9,321 bases of DNA, from contig DAIAVG010000039.1 of NCBI GenBank assembly GCA_027445725.1, forward strand, positions 1-9,321, in the 5' to 3' direction. Of this stretch, positions 1 to 5,416 are shown one piece after another; the first letter of the stretch is position 1; each line of letters begins with the position of its first letter. The notes under the pieces were generated by a model. The model was given only the letters and a program-made list of their open reading frames with translations, ran no database searches and was not told the DNA's origin. Origin of the DNA: Acidithiobacillus sp. (GTDB taxonomy: Bacteria > Pseudomonadota > Gammaproteobacteria > Acidithiobacillales > Acidithiobacillaceae). The position numbers were made by a program, and so were the translations under genes.

Positions 1-183
1 AACATGCGGAATCGCTCCATAACCCCGCTTGCTGCCCGGCTTGGGCATTTCCTGTTCCAGCCAGCGATGAACGCCCAGCCCTCGAATGAACTCTCCATGG
101 AGCCCCAACCCTGATTGTGCGGTCATGGGTTCTTCAGTTGCTGCCACCTTGAAAGGAAGCACGGTTCGTGCCATTTTTCTCAT
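1..183 (-). CDS. IS1380-type transposase, N-terminal part (runs off the left edge)
   Basis: The visible 61 residues are the N-terminus of a DDE transposase that would cut and join insertion-sequence ends. The segment GLGLHGEFIRGLGV followed by MPKPGSKRGYG matches, from memory, the conserved N-terminal signature of IS1380-family transposases (a 'GL.L..E......L' segment, then 'P.PGS.RGY'). The DDE catalytic core lies outside the window. The start at 183 is chosen because an AGGAGGG ribosome binding site (minus strand, 194-188) sits 4-5 bases upstream; an ATG at 174 is possible but would be 13 bases away. The reading frame is open to position 1. The leader of this gene forms a strong nested inverted repeat (185-262). 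The end of the insertion sequence was not located, since the partner inverted repeat is off the window. Family assignment is fairly sure; completeness of the gene is unknown. Confidence 0.8.
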   Translation of the reverse strand, partial: MRKMARTVLPFKVAATEEPMTAQSGLGLHGEFIRGLGVHRWLEQEMPKPGSKRGYGAIPHV

Positions 184-184
184 C

Positions 185-262
185 GGACCCTCCTGTAAGT
201 CTCCCGGTAGGTGATCTGCTTTCGCAAAGCCATTATACCGGAAACCCTTACAGATCGGGTCC
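185..262. repeat. Nested inverted repeat over the transposase leader and RBS
   Basis: Four pairs of arms nest around a common centre near 224: GGACCC (185-190) with GGGTCC (257-262), CTGTAAG (193-199) with CTTACAG (247-253), CCGGTA (204-209) with TACCGG (236-241), and GCTTT (218-222) with AAAGC (226-230). The unpaired steps between arms are 2-8 bases. In a minus-strand transcript that begins outside the element, the 3' arm contains the transposase ribosome binding site and would be paired. A transcript that starts inside the loop would lack the 5' arms and leave the site free. The pairing is seen directly; the regulatory role is inferred by analogy with fold-back inhibition in IS10 and IS50. 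It could also reflect a palindromic insertion-sequence end. Confidence 0.7.
232..237 (-). promoter_or_regulatory. Candidate -10 box (TATAAT) for the transposase
   Basis: The minus strand reads TATAAT here, a perfect sigma70 -10 hexamer. It sits 49 bases before the ATG at 183 and within the loop part of the nested inverted repeat. Initiation about 7 bases downstream (near 225) would give a leader without the 5' arms of the fold-back. I see no good -35 at 16-18 bases spacing, so the call rests on the -10 and its location. Confidence 0.4.
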
Positions 263-276
263 TTCAATCCACTTCC

Positions 277-303
277 ACCTTATTCCATCGCGGAATTAAG
301 GGT
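277..303. repeat. Small imperfect inverted repeat beside the insertion-sequence leader
   Basis: ACCTTATTCC (277-286) pairs imperfectly with GGAATTAAGGGT (292-303) around a 5-base loop. It could be near the outer boundary of the insertion sequence or belong to the flanking DNA. No T-run follows on either strand, so it does not look like a terminator. Nothing else recognisable lies between 263 and 376 apart from several GCGAAG words between about 319 and 347. Confidence 0.35.
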
Positions 304-376
304 AAACAACGCCCAATGGCGAAGACTGCGACAAGCGAAGCGCGAAGCAGGAAGGGGTCTCGGGGCTTGCCCTGAG

Positions 377-437
377 CAGGGAGGGCTGTAGGAACTGGTC
401 CGCGCAAGCGGGCCGGGTCCTACCTGCCCCTACCCTG
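377..437. repeat. Long imperfect inverted repeat, possible oriT or replication structure
   Basis: CAGGGAGGGCTGTAGGA (377-393) pairs imperfectly with the reverse complement of 418-437 (TCCTACCTGCCCCTACCCTG). The loop itself closes as a GGTCCGC/GCGGGCC stem (397-403 with 408-414, one T-G wobble) around a GCAA loop. A competing small palindrome CCCTG-AG-CAGGG overlaps the left arm at 370-381, and another small hairpin, CCGC-GAA-GCGG, lies at 447-457 just to the right. Such structure next to short direct repeats is typical of plasmid transfer or replication origins. The inverted repeat is seen; the role is inferred. Confidence 0.55.
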
Positions 438-440
438 CCC
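430..440 (+). other. IncP-like nick-region resemblance (tentative oriT core)
   Basis: The sequence CTACCCTGCCC differs at one base from the CTATCCTGCCC core around the relaxase nick site of IncP/RP4-type origins of transfer. It lies in the right arm of the 377-437 inverted repeat. A short match like this can occur by chance and no relaxase gene is present in the window, so this is only a lead. The transfer-type genes downstream (ParA-like ATPase, TraB homologue) are what make it worth listing. Confidence 0.2.
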
Positions 441-468
441 AACAATCCGCGAAGCGGCGGCCGCATTT

Positions 469-540
469 TGTCCTGCTACGTTCTGGTATGTCCTGCTAAG
501 CCAAGGTAACTCAAGGTGGCTCAAGGAAAGTCAAGGTGGT
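469..540 (+). repeat. Direct-repeat array with 10-bp period (iteron or centromere-like)
   Basis: Seven consecutive 10-base units begin at 469: TGTCCTGCTA, CGTTCTGGTA, TGTCCTGCTA, AGCCAAGGTA, ACTCAAGGTG, GCTCAAGGAA, AGTCAAGGTG. The last four share the core CAAGG starting at 502, 512, 522 and 532. Two further isolated cores follow at 553 and 584, and another TGTTCTGCT word lies at 571-579. The spacings of 10, 10, 10, 21 and 31 keep the cores on one face of the helix, as expected for cooperative binding by a small DNA-binding protein. The cognate protein is unknown; candidates are the products at 978 or 1867, or a protein encoded elsewhere. Confidence 0.65.
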
Positions 541-632
541 GCCGTGGTGGGTCAAGGAAGCGATCAGGTGTGTTCTGCTGTGCCAAGGAACGACCAGATG
601 GGACCAGTTCCGTATTAGATCTGTCTTGCAGC

Positions 633-687
633 GTACAAGGTAAGTACAAGGTAAGTGTGAGGTAAACACAAGGTGGACACGAGGCGG
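633..687 (+). repeat. Five tandem 11-bp repeats
   Basis: Five adjoining 11-base units run GTACAAGGTAA, GTACAAGGTAA, GTGTGAGGTAA, ACACAAGGTGG, ACACGAGGCGG. The core (C/T)(A/G)AGG recurs every 11 bases at 636, 647, 658, 669 and 680. The same CAAGG core makes the upstream 10-bp array, and the gap from the core at 584 to the one at 636 is 52 bases, about five helical turns. The layout resembles the stb repeats of plasmid R388, which are sets of five short direct repeats with an 11-bp period bound by StbA beside oriT. It also resembles an iteron set. An AT-rich segment follows directly. Confidence 0.7.
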
Positions 688-689
688 CG

Positions 690-740
690 CGGAAACTCGA
701 AAAATCTCATGATTAAATTCACTTAAAATCAATAAGATGG
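690..740. other. AT-rich segment after the repeats (possible unwinding element)
   Basis: The stretch is clearly richer in A and T than its surroundings and includes GATTAAATTCACTTAAAATC, which is partly palindromic, and AATCAATAAGATG, one base off the IHF consensus WATCAANNNNTTR. An AT-rich tract immediately beside phased repeats is the usual layout of iteron replication origins, but no replication initiator gene or convincing DnaA box was found here. From 741 to 860 I see nothing else that can be named. Confidence 0.35.
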
Positions 741-867
741 CGCATAACCCAAGCAACTAGCCGTCGGCATGGCACAGATAAACCCCCTATAGGCGTTTGC
801 AACACCTTGATTTTTCTTGTCGAAACGATTTTCACCAAATCCGGGGAAAACCCAGGGCGGACGCACG

Positions 868-897
868 CCATCAATCATATCCTCACCATCAATATGG
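868..897. repeat. Direct repeat CCATCAAT upstream of the antA-type gene
   Basis: CCATCAAT occurs at 868-875 and again at 886-893, 18 bases apart. The second copy is followed by ATGG, giving a small CCAT....ATGG palindrome. It could be an operator in the upstream region of the operon, but no protein can be assigned to it. Confidence 0.3.
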
Positions 898-940
898 CGA
901 ATTAAACGCTCATCAGGTCCCAGTTAGTCCGTATATCTGG

Positions 941-961
941 TGAAGCAATGACGCTTCATTG
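941..961. promoter_or_regulatory. Overlapping inverted repeats just before the first operon gene
   Basis: TGAAGC (941-946) pairs with GCTTCA (953-958), and, overlapping it, CAATGA (946-951) pairs with TCATTG (956-961). The two alternative perfect 6-base stems share bases and end immediately before the ribosome binding site of the gene at 978. This could be an operator for an autoregulated gene or a leader hairpin that modulates translation. A weak -10-like TATATC lies at 932-937, with no convincing -35. Confidence 0.4.
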
Positions 962-977
962 ATAGAGGGACTTCATC

Positions 978-1805
978 ATGAACAGCAATAACGCTTTGAT
1001 ACCGGTCACCGAAGGCACCATACAGGGACGCGCCCAGCCGCTGTGCAACGCCCGTGATCTGCATGAATTTCTTGAGGTTCGCCGGGATTTCAATACCTGG
1101 ATCAAGCAGCGTATCGCTAAATACGGCTTTGTTGAGAATCAGGACTATGTTTGCTTTGAAGATTTGAGCTCCCCCGATTTGGGGAGCGCAAAAGCCAGGC
1201 AACAGATAACGAAGGAATACCACCTCACCCTGGACATGGCGAAACAATTGGCAATGGTCCAGAACAACGAACGCGGACGCCAAGCCCGCCTGTACTTCAT
1301 CGAGTGCGAGCGGATTGCCATGGATAAGCGCGAACATAAGCCGGAATTACATGATCCGTTCGCAGAGAACCTGCCCGCCATCGATCAGGGGCTGGTCTAC
1401 TCCCAGCCGCTGTGCCTGCTCATCCAGCCGCAGGCGAGCGTGACCTGCGTCATGCCGGACGATCGCATGCAGACATTTGTATGGAGTGAGCGCGACACAT
1501 ATCACCATCTGGTCGTCGGCACGGCCCGGGATCTGACCGACATTCTGGAAGGCCGCGCGCCTATCCCGCATTACACGCTGTTTGGTGCGCCGCTGTGGTT
1601 CGACCTGCTGGAACGCCGGGTGTTGATGGACGTGGGCGATGCGCACACCCCCACCAGGGAGGATCTGCAACCGCTCCCGGCGGCCAAGAGCCTGATCATC
1701 GGGCGCGAGTTCGAGACCCATAGCTTGTACGAGAACATGGGCTATTCAGTCGCCCGGTACCTGAAACCCCGCGTGCCGGATTGCGGCGTTTACAAGCTTT
1801 TTTAA
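978..1805 (+). CDS. AntA/AntB antirepressor-domain protein with an unknown C-terminal domain
   Basis: The 275-residue product carries an AntA/AntB domain at about residues 22-115: CNARDLHEFLEV, WIKQRIAKYGFVENQDY, then KEYHLTLDMAKQLAMV and the ERGRQARLYFIECER helix. This domain is best known in phage antirepressors, which bind and block repressors, and it also occurs in plasmid and island regulators. The remaining 150 or so residues (about 125-275) match no antirepressor C-terminal domain I recognise; they are rich in aromatic residues and prolines. The ATG start has an AGAGGGA ribosome binding site at 964-970, 7 bases upstream. It is the first gene of the plus-strand run and follows the phased repeats, so a regulatory role for the element is plausible. 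No other phage gene is present, which argues against a prophage. The domain call is confident; the target is unknown. Confidence 0.85.
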   Translation: MNSNNALIPVTEGTIQGRAQPLCNARDLHEFLEVRRDFNTWIKQRIAKYGFVENQDYVCFEDLSSPDLGSAKARQQITKEYHLTLDMAKQLAMVQNNERGRQARLYFIECERIAMDKREHKPELHDPFAENLPAIDQGLVYSQPLCLLIQPQASVTCVMPDDRMQTFVWSERDTYHHLVVGTARDLTDILEGRAPIPHYTLFGAPLWFDLLERRVLMDVGDAHTPTREDLQPLPAAKSLIIGREFETHSLYENMGYSVARYLKPRVPDCGVYKLF

Positions 1806-1823
1806 CAGACGTGACATATCCAG

Positions 1824-1842
1824 GGGCGGGCAGATCCCGCCC
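1824..1842 (+). terminator. Perfect 7-bp hairpin between the first two operon genes
   Basis: GGGCGGG (1824-1830) pairs with CCCGCCC (1836-1842) around CAGAT. It starts 19 bases after the antA-type stop codon and ends 24 bases before the next start. Only TTCATAAA follows, so a full intrinsic terminator is unlikely; partial termination, attenuation or protection of an mRNA end are better fits. It may uncouple the regulator gene from the downstream genes. Confidence 0.4.
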
Positions 1843-1866
1843 TTCATAAACGGCAGGGAGAATAAA

Positions 1867-2679
1867 ATGGACACGAGCGATAACGACGAAGCCACCCGGC
1901 AAGACACCCCGAATACCGACACCCAGAATCCTGTTCACGCGCCCGTCGCCGATTCGCCCACGGTGTGCGCTGTGCGGCGGGGCAAGCTTGGCAACAAGGG
2001 ATCGGCGAAGACCTACAGTTACGCGGATATCCAGAAGCTTAAGGAGGAATGGAAGCGGATTGGCGCCGGGGCTGTCCTGGAAGACACGCTCTATGCGAAG
2101 CGGGCCATCCGTATCGCGGCGAAAGATATGGCAGATACCATTCTGGATGTCAGCATGGACCGGTCGGAGTATGTGCACAGCCTTATTCGCGGCGGTTTTC
2201 ACCGGTCCACGGCCTTTGAGATCGTCAAGCTCGCCTTTGCGATGGCGGCGGAGCGGCATGAAATCGCTATGCGGAAAATTCCAGATTCGGCCCCAAAGCC
2301 CATATCAACCCAGGCCAGAATGACTGGCACCGCAGAGTCCGGTGGTGTCGAGGCTAAAGGGAAGGCAAGACCAGCGCCCGTTCAGTCAGCAAGGCCCCTG
2401 AACGGGGACGCCCGCGAGTCTGACGGGTGGGTGTGGGACAAGGATTTGCAGGACTATCGTGATCCCCAGAGCCTCCCGAGCGGGTTTCCACGTGTGCGGG
2501 ATCGTCACGTCTGGGATCGCCGCGAAGGGGACTTTATTGACGAAAGTACACTGCCGGACGGCTATAAGCGGATTGACGATGATTGGGAATGGAGCTCGAC
2601 CATGCATGCATACAGAGATCCAAAGGGCGGCAAGAATCCCTATGGGCTGAATCTCATCGAAAACGGCAACGCAAAATAA
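1867..2679 (+). CDS. Unrecognised protein with three 26-residue Trp/Tyr-Asp repeats at the C-terminus
   Basis: I do not recognise this 270-residue protein. The first 45 residues are polar and probably disordered. Residues about 47-135 look helical and charged, with a possible helix-turn-helix-like stretch at 97-128. Residues 140-183 form a Pro/Ala/Ser/Lys-rich linker. The C-terminus holds three repeats with an exact 26-residue period: Trp190, Trp216 and Trp242; Asp199, Asp225 and Asp251; and Leu-Pro-x-Gly-(Phe/Tyr) at 203-207 and 229-233. The pattern is W-(D/S)-x5-(Y/H/D)-(Y/F)-x-D-(P/E). The start has an AGGGAG site at 1855-1860, 6 bases away. It precedes the ParA-like gene by 65 bases, so by position it may be a DNA-binding or adaptor partner of the ATPase, as StbA or ParB proteins are. 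That role is inferred only. Confidence 0.75.
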   Translation: MDTSDNDEATRQDTPNTDTQNPVHAPVADSPTVCAVRRGKLGNKGSAKTYSYADIQKLKEEWKRIGAGAVLEDTLYAKRAIRIAAKDMADTILDVSMDRSEYVHSLIRGGFHRSTAFEIVKLAFAMAAERHEIAMRKIPDSAPKPISTQARMTGTAESGGVEAKGKARPAPVQSARPLNGDARESDGWVWDKDLQDYRDPQSLPSGFPRVRDRHVWDRREGDFIDESTLPDGYKRIDDDWEWSSTMHAYRDPKGGKNPYGLNLIENGNAK

Positions 2680-2732
2680 ACGCGATCAGGTCGGTGGATG
2701 CCGATAGAAGTATGAAGCGGTACCTTTTCGAC

Positions 2733-2738
2733 AAGGAG
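2733..2738 (+). promoter_or_regulatory. Ribosome binding site that sets the start of the ParA-like gene
   Basis: AAGGAG lies 6 bases before the ATG at 2745. The reading frame is open from 2583, inside the previous gene, but that upstream part is an out-of-frame read of the preceding coding region. The protein from 2745 begins, as ParA-type proteins do, with a beta strand (TIIFSHG) leading into the P-loop. Confidence 0.7.
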
Positions 2739-2744
2739 ACGGAC

Positions 2745-3521
2745 ATGAAGCAGACGATCATTTTTTCCCATGGGGATAAGGGCGGCGTAGGCAAATCGGT
2801 GGTGGCCGCGCTGCTGGTTGATATGGCCTTGCAGAGGTTCGGCAAAGCGACCCTCATCGAGGGTGACACCACCACGCCGGATGTGCAGGGTCGCTACAAA
2901 AACTCCGACATGGTGTTGAGTGCGGCGCTCCCCCTGAATCTGGCCGGTGACGTCAGCACGGCCATCGCCAATCTGGCGGGATGGCTGGAAAATTCCAATC
3001 AAAGGGATCACACCATCACCGTAGTGAATTTGCCGGCCAATGCCAGTGAAACGCTGGACGGTCTGGCGGATATGCTGGTATCGGTCTGCGAGGATCTGGG
3101 CTATGACGTGGCGGCTTGCTACTCCATTGGCAAGGGCGCCGATGCCGCCAATTCCCTGAAGCATTCTCTGGAGAACGGTTTTCTGTCTCGCCTGGACGCC
3201 GAACGGCGTCTGGTGGTGGTGCCGGAGTTCTTCGGCGGTAAGGAATCGTTTGTCTGGTTCACCCGTCCGGATGCCGGAAATTACCGGTACAAGCAAGCCA
3301 TTATCCCCAGACTCGAGCCAACGCCTGCCGCCGATCTGATCTTCAAGGCCAGCGGTGCTTTTTCGGATATGGAACATAACAAGCCGTCCGGCTTCGGCGT
3401 GTATCACACCCACGCCCTGCGGCGCTGGCTGAAAGCATCTCATACCGCGCTCGCGCCGATCTTCCCCGATCCGGAGACGGAATACCGTGGTGTTGAGGAA
3501 GGCGGTGATGGCGACGCCTGA
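2745..3521 (+). CDS. ParA/MinD-family P-loop ATPase (TraL/MobD/StbB-like)
   Basis: The 258-residue cytoplasmic protein opens with a deviant Walker A motif, HGDKGGVGKS, with signature Lys12 and P-loop Lys17. It is followed by LIEGDTTTPD (A' motif, Asp41) and VVNLPANA at 93-100. In the last motif the usual acidic residue of the ParA 'D-x-P' is Asn95. Proteins of this family bind ATP as dimers on DNA or membranes and position plasmids or transfer complexes. The length suits the single-domain type found in plasmid transfer and stability operons, such as RP4 TraL, pTF-FC2 MobD and R388 StbB. The end overlaps the next gene by 14 bases, so the two are probably translationally coupled. That next gene encodes a divergent paralogue. 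The family call is firm; the choice between transfer and partition is open. Confidence 0.85.
   Translation: MKQTIIFSHGDKGGVGKSVVAALLVDMALQRFGKATLIEGDTTTPDVQGRYKNSDMVLSAALPLNLAGDVSTAIANLAGWLENSNQRDHTITVVNLPANASETLDGLADMLVSVCEDLGYDVAACYSIGKGADAANSLKHSLENGFLSRLDAERRLVVVPEFFGGKESFVWFTRPDAGNYRYKQAIIPRLEPTPAADLIFKASGAFSDMEHNKPSGFGVYHTHALRRWLKASHTALAPIFPDPETEYRGVEEGGDGDA
3495..3502 (+). promoter_or_regulatory. Ribosome binding site choosing ATG 3508 over GTG 3487
   Basis: GAGGAAGG lies 5 bases before the ATG at 3508, inside the end of the upstream gene. The longer open frame could begin with GTG at 3487 or 3490, but no Shine-Dalgarno sequence precedes those codons, and the 14-base overlap from 3508 is typical of coupled genes. 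Confidence 0.6.
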
Positions 3522-4293
3522 CATCAAGACCTTTCTGGTGGACGGGGGGATGCCCGGTTGCGGGCGGTCCCTTGCCGTCCGGACGCTGGCGGATATGTAT
3601 ATCCGGGGTTATCGGGATGAAAAGCTCTCGCATGGGCGAGTGCCCAAGGCGCGGGTTTATGTCTGGGATGCCTGCAATGATCCTGACACCGAAACCGGGT
3701 ACCAGATGTGGCATGCGCGCGGTGACGCCACGGTGCATACCGGGAAACTGGATAGCGAACAAGGGGCGCAGGCCTACGGGACCATCGCCAACCTCGCCTT
3801 GGAAGCCGCGCAGGATGGGCCAGTGCGCTTCATCATCGATCTGCCGGCCGTCCAGGATAGTGAATTGCTGGAGAAGCGCCTGATGAACGGCATGCTCAAA
3901 GACCTCAACACCATCCCCATCTGGATACTCACCCGCCAGGCCATGAGCCTGGGGCTGCTGGCCGACCGGGTGGATGTGATGCCGGAGATCTACCGGGGGC
4001 GGGGCGTGGTCATGCGCAACAGTAAATTTTCCTACTGGAATGATTACGTGGAGTGGTGGGATTCAGGGCTGCGGCGGGCGCTGGTGGAGCATGGTCGCTG
4101 GCTGGACCTGTACATGCTCTTTTGCAACCAGTATGCGCAGGCGGCTATGGATATGGTCATCCCCAATATGCCGTTCAACATCGCCAATGAAAAGGCCCTG
4201 GCCGATGGTTCCTGGATGGGCTTGTGGCGTATCGCCATTCAGCTTTTCACCGGCTCGGAACTGGACGAGTGGAACGTCATGGAGACGCTATAA
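3508..4293 (+). CDS. Divergent ParA-like P-loop paralogue with degenerate Walker A
   Basis: The 261-residue protein repeats the layout of the preceding ATPase. FLVDGGMPGCGRS (9-21) sits where Walker A should be, with Arg20 in place of the P-loop lysine and no signature lysine. VYVWDACNDPD (51-60) sits at the A' position with Asp54, and FIIDLPAVQ (108-116) sits at the switch II/Walker B position with Asp111 intact. C-terminal to that the protein is rich in Trp and Met and has no motif I can name. This is the reverse of its neighbour, which keeps Walker A but has Asn for the Walker B acid. It probably does not hydrolyse ATP alone and may form a hetero-complex with the upstream ATPase. The next gene starts 10 bases after its stop. 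Homology is inferred from motif positions, not from an alignment score. Confidence 0.65.
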   Translation: MATPDIKTFLVDGGMPGCGRSLAVRTLADMYIRGYRDEKLSHGRVPKARVYVWDACNDPDTETGYQMWHARGDATVHTGKLDSEQGAQAYGTIANLALEAAQDGPVRFIIDLPAVQDSELLEKRLMNGMLKDLNTIPIWILTRQAMSLGLLADRVDVMPEIYRGRGVVMRNSKFSYWNDYVEWWDSGLRRALVEHGRWLDLYMLFCNQYAQAAMDMVIPNMPFNIANEKALADGSWMGLWRIAIQLFTGSELDEWNVMETL

Positions 4294-4303
4294 GGAGCGG
4301 GAC

Positions 4304-4972
4304 ATGGAACAGGAAACACGAAGCAAACAGAACGACCGTGAACGCGAGAGAAATGACGCCTTTGACACCATGCTGGGGCGGGGCCGCCGCAAGCCGACAG
4401 ACGAGGAACGGTGGGACGCGCAGTTGATGATGGACAAGCTCAGGATGCACGACGACGACCCCATGTGGTGGTTCATCGCCAATCAGACGGTCGGTAAGCC
4501 GGATCCGGGAGCGATGATTCAGTTGGCGGAACTGGGCAAGGCCATCGAATCCGTCAACAATCTGGGCAAAACCATCGACAGCCAGACGCTGGCGGCCAAT
4601 ATCAAGTTGCTGCAGGACACGCGGACGCAGGTGGACAGTCTGAAATTCGTGCATGACGAGACCCTGAAATCACTGAACGCGATCAATGGCTCGGTGGCGA
4701 AGTCGGTGGCGATTCATGAAAAGGCCACCAACCATCTTGCGCTGTGGGCCGTCCAGAAGCTCAAGGATCACCATCTATTCTACGTGCTGCTGGTTATCGC
4801 CGCGCTGGCGAGCACCGGCTGGTGGTATGCGGACCATGCCGGCTACGCGCGGGCGGTGCATGCCGCCGAGCTTTGCCGGGCGCAGGGCAAGCCGCTGTTT
4901 TTCCAGTCCGGGCATCTGACGTGTAATCCGCAGAAAGCCAAGTCGAGTAAAGGGTCAGGAGGTATGCCATGA
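4304..4972 (+). CDS. Coiled-coil protein with one C-terminal membrane span
   Basis: The 222-residue protein has a highly charged N-terminus (1-50), a Trp-Trp segment at 55-56, a long helical, probably coiled-coil region at about 70-145, one membrane span at about 158-176 (FYVLLVIAALASTGWWYA) and a C-terminal tail of about 45 residues. The tail has Cys191 and Cys207, which could form a disulfide if it faces the periplasm. AAGGAG at 4292-4297 gives the start at 4304. The frame extends upstream to 4040, but only as an overlap of the previous gene. Position directly after ParA-like genes recalls RP4 TraM, pTF-FC2 MobE or R388 StbC, small proteins encoded after the ATPase, but sequence similarity was not established. 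It could anchor the ATPase pair at the inner membrane. Confidence 0.7.
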   Translation: MEQETRSKQNDRERERNDAFDTMLGRGRRKPTDEERWDAQLMMDKLRMHDDDPMWWFIANQTVGKPDPGAMIQLAELGKAIESVNNLGKTIDSQTLAANIKLLQDTRTQVDSLKFVHDETLKSLNAINGSVAKSVAIHEKATNHLALWAVQKLKDHHLFYVLLVIAALASTGWWYADHAGYARAVHAAELCRAQGKPLFFQSGHLTCNPQKAKSSKGSGGMP

Positions 4973-5319
4973 ACGTATTTGGAAAGCATCCGGGATTGCG
5001 TTTGGTTATGCTACGTCTGGTGGCGATCATCATCACGGTAGTTACGGCTATGGCATTTATGTCGGTTCTCTATGTCCTGCGGTTTGGAAACCCCTGGCTG
5101 TCTCATTCCCCGGTTCACGCACCACAGAGTGCTATATGGGCTTATCATGGAGTGGCGATACTGGCGCTGATATTCACTATGTTCATGCTGGTTCGCCGTC
5201 TCGATCAGCAACACCAGCTAGATATGCTCATGAGCTTCCTGATGGAGTCAGGCTGGAATTGGGCCTATGCGTTGTTGTTCACACTGGCGATGGTCGCCGT
5301 CATAGCCTTGGCTGGCTGA
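4969..5319 (+). CDS. Small membrane protein, three predicted spans, microprotein-like C-terminus
   Basis: The 116-residue protein has hydrophobic spans at about 13-36, 57-75 and 97-115. The start overlaps the previous stop as ATGA and is preceded by a strong AGGAGG at 4957-4962. Its last 30 residues (FLMESGWNWAYALLFTLAMV and onward) closely resemble the two tiny proteins encoded just downstream, sharing L-x-E-(S/P), W, A-Y-A-(L/I)-LF and a run of hydrophobic residues with I-A near the end. It therefore looks like a two-span domain joined to one copy of the microprotein unit. No family is recognised. By context it probably acts in the inner membrane together with the TraB-like enzyme. Confidence 0.7.
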   Translation: MNVFGKHPGLRLVMLRLVAIIITVVTAMAFMSVLYVLRFGNPWLSHSPVHAPQSAIWAYHGVAILALIFTMFMLVRRLDQQHQLDMLMSFLMESGWNWAYALLFTLAMVAVIALAG

Positions 5320-5323
5320 TCTG

Positions 5324-5416
5324 ATGACTGCTGCAATTGAAGAGAGGCGCAGGATGATAAAGGCTGATGCGGGTGAGACATGTCCACCAAAGCCCCGAGC
5401 GGAGGGGCGGTCATGA
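5324..5416 (+). CDS. Possible 30-residue basic peptide
   Basis: A short frame beginning MTAAIEERRRMIKADAGE fills the gap between two membrane protein genes. Its stop overlaps the next start as ATGA, and its own start is 4 bases after the previous stop. The peptide is charged, with Cys-Pro-Pro near the end. It has no clear ribosome binding site, so translation would depend on coupling. The tight packing is the only support; it may simply be spacer. Confidence 0.3.
   Translation: MTAAIEERRRMIKADAGETCPPKPRAEGRS

Noticed and set aside
469..687. CRISPR array
   Set aside because: The repeats are only 10-11 bases long and adjoin without spacers, so this is an iteron- or centromere-type array.
511..756. 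An 81-residue minus-strand open frame across the repeat arrays
   Set aside because: It follows the short direct repeats, has no ribosome binding site and no recognisable domain; repeats without stops explain the open frame.
978..1805. Prophage call based on the antirepressor domain
   Set aside because: No capsid, tail, lysis or integrase gene is seen; the neighbours are transfer- or partition-type genes, and this domain also occurs on plasmids.
2583..2744. N-terminal extension of the ParA-like protein (54 more residues)
   Set aside because: It is an out-of-frame read of the preceding gene; AAGGAG at 2733-2738 and the family's usual N-terminus support ATG 2745.
2640..3527. A 295-residue minus-strand open frame
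   Set aside because: It lies opposite the ParA-like gene, whose motifs are unmistakable; its translation has no coherent domain and arises from the GC-rich codon pattern of the plus strand.
4040..4303. Long N-terminal extension of the coiled-coil membrane protein
   Set aside because: The extension is an out-of-frame read of the divergent ATPase gene and is rich in Trp, Cys and Ser in an implausible way; the ATG at 4304 has a good ribosome binding site.
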